A DNA stretch of 64,000 bases from Chersky-840 sp963838775 (lineage in GTDB: Bacteria > Actinomycetota > Acidimicrobiia > Acidimicrobiales > UBA8190). A program made the position numbers and the translations under genes. The stretch lies in NCBI GenBank assembly GCA_963838775.1, contig CAWISP010000038.1:6245-70244 (forward strand), written 5' to 3'. Below the pieces are notes generated by a model. The model saw only the letters and a list, made by a program, of their open reading frames with translations, was not told the origin of the DNA and did no database searches. This document shows, piece by piece, positions 36,388 through 45,400 of the stretch. Numbering within the stretch: the stretch's first letter is position 1; each line of letters starts with the position of its first letter.

Positions 36388-37500
36388 TCACGACCCCAGG
36401 CCGAGTGATGCCAGATGCTGCTTGTATCCGATCCCAAAAGCCGAGGGCGTCCCTGAGTAGCTGGTAATGAGGGAGGGCTCGGCGGCGCAAGGGCCCACGA
36501 ACCAAGCCCAGCCCAAGTACGAGATGCCGTGCTGGTCCGCAAAGTCGAGGAACGGTGGATAGAGCGTATCTCCGCAGTCCAACTCGCCGAATTCACCCAC
36601 CACGATCGGCACCTGCGTCGAGAGCGGAGCCAGCACGCCGCTCCAGCATGACGAGGCGTAACAAGGCGAATAGTCCGGGTTGGACGGATTCTTCCAGTAG
36701 ATGTGGATGCTAGCCGCCAGCTGGCCCAACGGATCAGCCGGCTTGTACTGCAGCCAGCGATCCAGATCGCCGGCGTACTGGGGGCCCCCGGCCATCACCA
36801 CGTTGGTCGCGCCGGTGGCGCGCACGGCGTTCAACAGCTGCTGCATGCCCGCGGCCTGATAAGGGACCCCCTTGCAGGTGCGCCCGGCGGTGCCTTCGAG
36901 AACGCACTTCCATGAAGCAGCAGAGTCGGTGTTGTGGTTCGGATAGGGCTCGTTGAACAGGTCAAAGATCACTGCTGGGTTGCCTTTGAAGGCATTGGCG
37001 ACCGAGGTCCAAAACGCAGGGGCGTAGTGTTCATCAGGCATGGGCAGCTGACGTTTCGCTTTTGCTCTTCCCCCTTTCGAGGAGAAGTGCATATCGACGA
37101 TGACGTACATCCCAGCTGCGTTCAATTCGTTCACGTATTGCTCGATGGCATGCTGGTATGCGAGCCCGGAATAGGCGGGGGAGACACGCTGCACGCCCAG
37201 CCAGCAGGACTCGTTCAGCTCGACCCGGGCTGCATTGAATCCCCACGAGCGCATCGCTGCGATCGAAGTGCTGCTCGCCTCTTGCGTGCCGTCGAAGATG
37301 CTGTCCTCACTGACGCAGGCGTACTCCGTGCCCGAGGTGTTCGCGCCACGCAGGACGACCACGTGGCCATTCTGGTCGACAAAATGGTTCCCACTCACTG
37401 CGAGGGCAAGCGGCGATTGTGCCATTGCGCACGAAGAAGGAAGCAAGCAGATCAGGACCGCCAGAGCGACGGCCGCCAACAACCCCCCACGTCGTTTCAT
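36388..37500 (-). CDS. Secreted cellulase-like glycoside hydrolase (GH5 type)
   Basis: A 370-residue exported enzyme. The signal peptide ends near LLPSSCAMA; the Cys could be lipidated. The barrel starts LRGANTSGTEYACVS; RVELNESCWLG matches the conserved Arg strand. FDLFNEPYPN supplies the acid/base Glu, HIYW the conserved His-Tyr, VVGEFGELDC the nucleophile Glu, and GWAWF the Trp strand. The pattern is that of GH5 endo-glucanases or mannanases. The ATG at 37500 begins MKRRGG. It lies between the two giant paralogues, diverges from a phosphoesterase gene, and may act on the native polymer or on external polysaccharide. Confidence 0.85.
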   Translation of the reverse strand: MKRRGGLLAAVALAVLICLLPSSCAMAQSPLALAVSGNHFVDQNGHVVVLRGANTSGTEYACVSEDSIFDGTQEASSTSIAAMRSWGFNAARVELNESCWLGVQRVSPAYSGLAYQHAIEQYVNELNAAGMYVIVDMHFSSKGGRAKAKRQLPMPDEHYAPAFWTSVANAFKGNPAVIFDLFNEPYPNHNTDSAASWKCVLEGTAGRTCKGVPYQAAGMQQLLNAVRATGATNVVMAGGPQYAGDLDRWLQYKPADPLGQLAASIHIYWKNPSNPDYSPCYASSCWSGVLAPLSTQVPIVVGEFGELDCGDTLYPPFLDFADQHGISYLGWAWFVGPCAAEPSLITSYSGTPSAFGIGYKQHLASLGLGS

Positions 37501-37879
37501 ATCCTCAACGCGTCACGGTACCCCTCGATCGGCCCGGTGGCAACGATGTTGTCCTGTCCCTTGCCTCGGCGGGCCTGCCGTGCTCCGGTAATCCCGCAAT
37601 CCGGCTGACGTCGCGAAGTGACGGATGTGACAGTCGTGGCAATCGCGTCACGGCGGGCTCCGGCCCGGCTGCCCGGCGGGGATGGTCCGTTCAAGGGCGA
37701 TCGGGTTCATCGGCGCCGAGCGATCGGACCAACCCGGTTCGACACCGACTGCCCCAGTGCTTGTCCGCCAGTCCGCCTCCGTCGTCGACGGGGCGGCGGC
37801 GCGCAAATTGGGTTGTTGGGCTGAAGTGACGATGATACGTTGCCAAAGCAGGGTATTGGGGGGGGACGGGGTGCACCGA
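37501..37879. other. Divergent gene-free region
   Basis: About 380 bases between the divergent glycosidase and phosphoesterase genes. It must hold both promoters, but no confident -35/-10 pair stands out. The open frame upstream of 37880 (from 37682) lacks family features and a ribosome-binding site. Confidence 0.4.
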
Positions 37880-39139
37880 ATGTTTTCCCGTGCGCGAATC
37901 GACGCCAAGGAGAGTTTGCCGCGAAGGAAAGTTTCCCGGCTGCCGGTGATCGTGGTGCCGTGCCTGGGCGTGCTATTGCTGGCGGGCTTGGTGGTTGCGG
38001 GGGGCGGAGAGGGATCGGGTCCGCTGGGAGTTATGCCCGCTTCGGCCAGTGGCCACCCCCACATCATGATCGTCATGATGGAGAACAAGAATTACAGTCA
38101 GGTCATAGGCCAGAGGGATCAGCCCTTCACCAACGCTCTCGCCCTGCGCTACGGGCTGGCCACCCAGAGCTACGCCTTCGGCCATCCATCGTTGCCCAAC
38201 TACCTCGACTTGGTGAGTGGGCAAGGACCCTCCAACTCTGTTGACGACGGGCCACCGTCGAACCATACATACTCGTTTTCAACGGTGGCTGACCAGTTGC
38301 ACAGCGCAAGTATCAGCGAGAAGGCGTACGCCGAAGACCTCCCCGCCGACCCGACCAACGACAGTGGCGAGTACGCGGTGCGGCACTTCCCCTGGGTGTA
38401 CTTCCCGGCCAGTTCGTCCATGCCCATCGCCGACGCCTCGTCCCTTATCACCGATCTGAACAATCCCAACGGGCCAAGCTTCGTGTGGTACACACCGAAT
38501 CTCATCGACGACGAGCACGACGGGAGCGTGCAGCAGGGGGACTCCTTCCTCGCTTCGTTCATCCCCAAGGTGCAGGCCACGGCCTGGTACCAAGCCGGGG
38601 GTCAGATCATCATCACTTGGGATGAGTCCGACAGCGACAATTCGGGCCTGAATGGCAGTGGCGGGGGCCACATCCCCACCATCGTCGTGAGTGCAGCCAA
38701 CGAGGCGCACCCCATCCGAGACACGACACCGGTGGACACCAGTGGGGTGTTGCGCTCGGTCGAGGACCGCTACAGCCTCTCCTACCTGGGCAATGCCGCC
38801 TCCGCCGCCAACGGGAATATCGACTGCCTGCTCGGCGCCGCGGGCACGTGCACGATCCAAGCGATCACGAGTTCCAACCATGCCACGGCAGTTGCAGGGA
38901 AGACGTTTTCGTTCTCGGTCACGACCACGGGAACCCCGACACCCTCGGTCAAGAAGAAGAGCAGGCTCCCCAGGGGTCTCAAGTTGCACGACAACCACAA
39001 CGGCACAGCCACGATTTCGGGTACGACCAGCTCGAGGTTGGCTCCCGGCACCTATGACGTGAACATCCTCGCCACCTGGGGCAGGGGTAGATCCAAGCTG
39101 ACCACAACCCAGGTGCTGAGCTTGACCGTCACGTCGTGA
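37880..39139 (+). CDS. Secreted phosphoesterase-family protein with C-terminal Ig-like domain
   Basis: A 419-residue protein with one N-terminal hydrophobic segment (VIVVPCLGVLLLAGLVVAGG) serving as signal or anchor. The catalytic domain resembles the phosphoesterase family of acid phosphatases and phospholipase C: HIMIVMMENKNYSQVIG, SLPNYLDLVSG, and IIITWDESDSD followed by GGGHIPTIVVS. The last 95 residues form a putative Ig-like domain (SFSVTTTGTPTPSV to LSLTVTS). Phosphodiester or phosphomonoester substrates are possible. The ATG at 37880 lies 10 bases after a G-rich stretch; GTG 37871 and ATG 37832 are alternatives. It lies between the two inverted giant genes. Confidence 0.78.
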   Translation: MFSRARIDAKESLPRRKVSRLPVIVVPCLGVLLLAGLVVAGGGEGSGPLGVMPASASGHPHIMIVMMENKNYSQVIGQRDQPFTNALALRYGLATQSYAFGHPSLPNYLDLVSGQGPSNSVDDGPPSNHTYSFSTVADQLHSASISEKAYAEDLPADPTNDSGEYAVRHFPWVYFPASSSMPIADASSLITDLNNPNGPSFVWYTPNLIDDEHDGSVQQGDSFLASFIPKVQATAWYQAGGQIIITWDESDSDNSGLNGSGGGHIPTIVVSAANEAHPIRDTTPVDTSGVLRSVEDRYSLSYLGNAASAANGNIDCLLGAAGTCTIQAITSSNHATAVAGKTFSFSVTTTGTPTPSVKKKSRLPRGLKLHDNHNGTATISGTTSSRLAPGTYDVNILATWGRGRSKLTTTQVLSLTVTS

Positions 39140-39334
39140 ACTCCTAGGCGCCGCCCAGCCCGTGCTGATCGGGCACCGAGTGGGCCGACCGACCCCGTCA
39201 CCATGCGGTGACAGCCCGGAAAACGGCACCAACGCGATCCGGACGGGCACGGACACGGTTGCTTTTTGGAGAAATCTGCACGTAGTTCGCCAATCCTGAC
39301 GATGTCACCGACGGCCGCCTTCTGTACTGTCACA

Positions 39335-39452
39335 GGTGCGGTAGGTGTTCACAGGCGGCTGCGGGGGGGCGGGGTCGCGGGAATCCACACGGCGATGAGC
39401 GGACCGATTCCTCGGTCCGCTACTGCCATGTGAGCGACGGGGGAGCAGCAGC
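39335..39452 (+). promoter_or_regulatory. Conserved leader with hairpin, copy 2
   Basis: It matches the leader of the short paralogue: ggtgcggtaggtgttc at 39335-39350, a G-rich run, a perfect hairpin gcggaccga-N4-tcggtccgc at 39399-39420, then gagcgacgggggagc before the GTG at 39453. The hairpin stem is identical in both copies while the loop differs (ctcg against ttcc on the coding strand) and the spacing differs by three bases, which suggests selection on structure. Confidence 0.65.
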
Positions 39453-42400
39453 GTGAAGAGTGACAGGGTGCGCGGGCCAGCGTGGCGAGTCGCCGCGCCG
39501 GTGGTGTGCCTCATGCTCGTGGTCGGTGGTGCCCTCCTGGCGGCAACTGCAGGGGCGACCACCCCGACTGTGGTTTCTCTCGCCTTCGACAATGACGCCC
39601 TCAGCCAGTACACGCTGGGCTATCAGCAAGCACTCCAGCCACACGGGGTCAACGCCACGTTCTACGTGAACAGCGGCACCGTGGGTCGCACGACCACCCT
39701 GTCGTGGTCGCAGTTGAGCACCTTGGCTTCCGCCGGGGACGAGATCGGCGGCAAGACCGTCGATGGCACCACCCTCACGACCCTCACCGCCGCGCAGCAG
39801 ATCGCCGAGATCTGCAACGACAGGCAAGCCTTTGTCGGGCACGGGCTGAACCCAGTGAGTTTCGCCTACCCGGGCGGGGCGTTCAATGCATCGATCGAGA
39901 CCGAGGTGGAGAACTGCGGGTACGGCAACGCCCGCACCGCCGGCAGTCTGTCTCCCACAGGGCCCACCTACGCGGGAGCCTTGCCGCCCAAGACCTTCCT
40001 GGCCCTGCCCGCCTATGCCCCGGGCGGCCAGATCACGCTGGCCAACCTCGAATCGTTGGTGACCGGCGCAGCGGCGCACGGCGGCGGCTGGATCCCGATC
40101 GTCATCCAGAAGGTGTGCTCCCAGACCCTGGATCCGTCGGACTACGCCACGTGTACTGCCTCGTCGGGGTGGGTCGACCTCGGGGACCTCAACACGTTCC
40201 TCTCCTGGGTACAGAACGCGGGACAGACAGGCGGGGCCCCCGCCGGGTCGGTGTTCAACACCATCAAGGCGACGGCCGTCTCGGCCGACACCAGCCCGCC
40301 CGTCACCACGATCTTGTGCAACGCGGCGCCCTGTGTATCGACGACGTACACCGGAACGGTCAATGTGGCCCTGTCCGCCATCGACATCGGCTCGGGGGTG
40401 GCGAGCACCCACTACACCACCGATGGGACGACCCCGACCCTGTCTAGCCCGACCTATGTCGGGCCCTTCAACGTCACGGCATCGACCACGATCGAGTACG
40501 CCTCCTGGGACAACGCGGGGAACGCCGAGGCCGCCCACTCTCAGACGATCCAGCTCCGGGAGGCGGTGGACACCACCCCTCCCACCACCACGATCTCGTG
40601 CAACGGGGCGCCCTGCTCGAGCACCGGCTACACGGCTTCGGCGCCGGTCACGGTGGCCCTCACGGCGGTCGATAATCCCGGGGGCTGGGGTGTCGCCAAC
40701 ACGTACTACACCACAGACGGTTCGACGCCGACCACGTCGAGCCCCATCTACACCGGGCCGTTCACGGTCAAACAGAACACGACCGTCAGCTTCTTCTCGA
40801 CCGATCTGGCCGGCAACGCGGAACAACCTCACACACAGATGATCTCGTTCACGACCGTCGTCTCGCTGACCTTCGACGATGGCATCGCCAACCAATTCCC
40901 GCTGGCGTTCCAGATGGCCCTTCAACCAGCTCATGTGAACGGGACGTTCTTCGTCAACACGGGGGTCCTCGACAACGGCGGCACCATGGCCTACCCACAG
41001 CTGACGGCCCTCAACAACGCCGGGAACGAGATCGCGGGCCACACCCTCAACGAGTTCAACATGACGTCCACGACCGACCTTCCGACCCTCACCAATGAGG
41101 CATGTGGAGACCGCCAGAACCTGGTCAACCACGGCTTCTACCCGACCAGCTTCGCCTACCCCTACGGGAGCTACAACGCCCTGGCCGAAAGCGTGGTGCA
41201 GAGTTGCGGGTACACGGCGGGTCGCGCCGCGGGGGGCATCGACACGGCCGGACCGGGTGCCGGCCCCCTCTACGCCGAGTCGATCCCGCCCAAGAACACG
41301 CTCGCCATCCGGACGCTCTACAACGAACCGCCCTATCCGGGGGCGACGGCTCCGCCGCTGTTGCTTGCGAACATTGAGAACTCCATCATCGCCGCCTCCC
41401 AGAACGGCGGGGGCTGGGTGCCGATCGTGTTCCACCAGATCTGCTCGCAAACCTACGACCCCACCAATTACACCACCTGCATCGGCAGCACCTGGGGTCC
41501 GGTGGAGCTCGCCACCCTGCAGTCCTTGATTGCCTGGCTACAGAACGCCGGCCAACCGGGCGGCGCACCCCAGGGTACCCAGATCAAGACGATGTCCCAG
41601 GTCGTCAACGGGCCAGACACCCAGGCGCCCGTCACCACGCTCGACTGCGACGGGTCGCCGTGCCAGTCGAGCGCCTACAACGGATCCACCACGGTCTCGC
41701 TGCCGGCGACGGATCCGGGCGGGTCGGGCGTGGCCGCCACCTACTACACCACCGACGGGTCCACGCCCACCACGTCGAGTCCCGTGTACACCGAGCCCTT
41801 TACGATCTCCTCACCCACGACCGTTGAGTTCTTCTCCATGGACAACGCCGGGAACACCGAGGCCTTCCACACGCAACTGGTCCAAGTGCAACCCAACCCC
41901 GATCCCGTCATCGGCTCGGCGGGCGGCATCGCCTGCGACCCCGATCAGGCTGGCTACAACTTCGGGTTGGGGACCGCCACCGACTGCCAAGACGCCGCCA
42001 CTGCCAACCTCCTCACCGGTGTGGATGCGGTGCTGCCCGTGGGCGACGATCAGTACTTCTGTGGCGGGCTCAGCGCCTTCGAGCAGTCGTACGGGCCGAC
42101 GTGGGGAACCAAGAAGTCCATCACGTATCCGTCGCCCGGGGACAAGGACTTCGACACCAGTGGTGGCACCGACTGCCCGACCACCCCGGGCCTCGGGTAC
42201 CAGCAGTACTTCTCAGGCAGTGGCGGAGCCCTCGGGTCTGCGGTGCCGTCGGTGGTGAACGTCAACGACTCCACCGGTTACTACAGCTACAACCTGGGCA
42301 CCTGGCACATCATCGCCCTGAACTCCGGAATCTGTTCAGACGGGGATCCGGCCCTGTGCGGCCCCGGATCCGCGCAGGACCTGTGGCTGCAGCAAGACCT

Positions 42401-45400
42401 GGCGCACGACACCGCCCAGTGCACCCTGGCCTATTACGAGGCGAATCGCTGGGCTTCGACGGCGTCGGGCGGCGAGAGCGACCAGTCGCAAGTTCAGCAG
42501 CTGTGGCAGGACTTGTACGACGGCGGGGTCTCAGTGGTGCTGAACGGCAGCGACCACTGGTACGAGCGATTCGCGCCGCTGAATGCATCGGGACAAATCG
42601 ACAACACCCATGGCGTTCGAGAATTCATCGAGGGCACGGGCGGTCAGGGGCTCGATACACCGGGGCCGGAAGTCCCGCAGAGCCAAGTGCTGAACGCCAC
42701 GACCCACGGTGTCATGAAATTCACGCTGCACAATGGCAGCTACTCGTGGCAATTCATCAACGACGGCCAAAGCACCTTCACTGATTCGGGCTCGGCTGCC
42801 TGTAACACCAAGGACAGCACCCCCCCGACGACCACCCTATCCACCAGCCCTTCCCCTAGCTCCACCGGTTGGTACCACACCCCGGTGCAGGTCACCCTGT
42901 CGGCCGCCGACAATGCCGGGGGGACGGGAGTAGCGGCCACCTACTACACCACCGACGGATCCACACCTACCACCTCGAGCACCGCGTACAGCGCACCGTT
43001 CACGGTGTCGAGCACGTCTACGGTGAAGTTCTTCTCGGTGGATAACGCCGGCAATGCCGAAGCCGTGAACTCTCAATCCATCCAGATCGACACGGTGCCA
43101 CCCACCACCTCGATCGCCTGCAACGGCACGAGCTGCTCCACCGGCTGGTACAACGCGCCGGTGCAGGTGACGCTGTCGGCCACCGACAACGCCGGGGGAT
43201 CGGGGGTGGCGGCCACCTACTACACCACCGACGGATCCACACCTACCACCTCGAGCACCGCGTACAGCGCACCGTTCACGGTGTCGAGCACGTCCACGGT
43301 GAAGTTCCTCTCCGTGGACAACGCCGGCAATACCGAACCGGTGAACTCCCAGGCCGTCCAGATCGACACGGTGGCTCCGACGACGACGGCCTCGTGTAAC
43401 GCCACGGCCTGCTCCTCCGGCTGGTACAACGCGCCGGTGCAGGTGACGCTGGCGGCTACCGACAATGCCGGCGGGTCGGGGGTGGCGGCCACCTACTACA
43501 CCACCGACGGGAGCGACCCGACCACGAGCGCGACCGCCACCGCGTACAGCGCACCGTTCACGGTGTCGAGCACGGCCACGGTGAAGTTCTTCTCGCTGGA
43601 CAAAGCCGGCAATGCCGAAGCCGTGAAGTCCCAGACGATCCAGATCGACACCGGAGCACCCACCACCACGATCGCCTGCAACGGCACGAGCTGCTCCACC
43701 GGCTGGTACAACGCGCCGGTGCAGGTGTCGCTGTCGGCCACCGACAGCGCCGGGGGATCGGGGGTGGCGGTCACCTACTACACCACCGACGGATCCACAC
43801 CGACCACCTCGAGCCCCGTCTACAGCACACCGTTCACGGTGTCGAGCACGGCCACGGTGAAGTTCTTCTCGGTGAACAACGCCGGCAACGCCGAAGCCGT
43901 GAACTCCCAGGCCATCCAGATCGACACGGTGCCACCGGCGACCACGATGTCCTGCAACGGCACGAGCTGCTCCTCCGGCTGGTACAACGCGTCGGTGCAG
44001 GTCACCCTGTCGGCCACCGACAACGCCGGGGGATCGGGGGTGGCGGCCACCTACTACACCACCGACGGGTCCACACCGACCACCTCGAGCCCCGCCTACA
44101 GCGCACCGTTCACGGTGTCGAGCACGTCCACCGTGAAGTTCTTCTCGCTCGACCAAGCCGGCAATGCCGAAGCCGTGAACGCCCAGACCGTCCAGATCGA
44201 CACCACAGCACCCACGACCACGATCGCCTGCAACGCCACGACCTGCTCCACGGGGTGGTACAGCGCCGCGGTGCAGGTGACGCTAGCGGCCACCGACAGC
44301 GCCGGGGGATCGGGAGTAGCGGCCACCTACTACACCACCGACGGATCCACACCGACCACCTCGAGCCCCGCCTACAGCGCACCGTTCACGGTGTCGAGCA
44401 CGGCCACGGTGAAGTTCTTCTCCGTGAATGAAGCCGGCAATGCCGAAGCCGTGAACTCCCAGGCCATCCAGATCGACACGGTGCCACCGGCGACCACGAT
44501 GTCCTGTAACGGCACGGGCTGCTCCGCCGGCTGGTACAACGCCTCGGTGCAGGTCACCTTGTCGGCTACCGACAACACCGGGGGGTCGGGGGTGGCGGCC
44601 ACGTACTACACCACCGACGGCTCGGTGCCCACCACCTCGAGCCCCGCCTACAGCGCGCCGTTCACGGTGTCGAGCACGGCCACCGTGAAGTTCTTCTCGG
44701 TGGACAACGCCGGCAACGCCGAAGCCGTGAACGCCCAGGCCATCCAGATCGACATGGTGCCACCGGCGACCACGATCGCCTGCAACGGCACGAGCTGCTC
44801 CGCCGGCTGGTACAAGGCATCGGTATCGGTGACGCTGGCGGCCACCGACAACACCGGGGGGTCGGGGGTGGCGGCCACCTACTACACCACCGACGGGAGC
44901 GACCCGACCACGAGCCCGACCGCCACCGTCTACAGCGCACCGTTCACGGTGTCGAGCACGGCCACGGTGAAGTTCTTCTCGCTCGACAAAGCCGGCAATG
45001 CCGAAGCCGTGAAGTCCCAGACGATCCAGATCGACACGGTGCCACCGGCGACCACGATCGCCTGTAACGGCACGAGCTGCTCCGCCGGCTGGTACAACGC
45101 CGCGGTGCAGGTGACGCTGTCGGCCACCGACAATGCCGGGGGATCGGGGGTGGCGGCCACCTACTACACCACCGACGGTTCGACGCCCACCACCTCGAGC
45201 CCCGTCTACAGCGCGCCGTTCACGGTGTCGAGCACGGCCACCGTCAAGTTCTTCTCGGTGGACAACGCCGGCAATGCCGAAGCCGTGAAGTCCCAGGCCG
45301 TCCAGATCGACACGGTGCCTCCGACGACGACGGCCTTGTGCGACGCCACGGCCTGCTCGACATGGTACAAGGCCCCGGTGCAGGTCACGCTGTCGGCCAC

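Noticed and set aside
36078..36467. A 129-codon plus-strand frame in the spacer before the GH5 gene
   Set aside because: No ribosome-binding site, no domain, ordinary composition for chance, and antisense to the end of a real gene.
37682..37879. A longer N-terminus for the phosphoesterase
   Set aside because: The extra 66 codons have no signal-peptide character and place the hydrophobic segment too deep in the protein; the ATG at 37880 gives a normal export signal.
39335..39452. A c-di-GMP riboswitch in the shared leader of the giant genes
   Set aside because: ggtgcggtaggtg and the following G-rich run resemble part of the GEMM-I motif, but the GCAAA-type block and the second stem are missing.
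39420..41450. A 676-codon open frame on the minus strand opposite the giant gene
   Set aside because: It is the complement of the repeat-rich coding sequence; codon bias keeps the antisense frame open. No family motif or ribosome-binding site. The same applies to 45534-47198 and 42837-44156.
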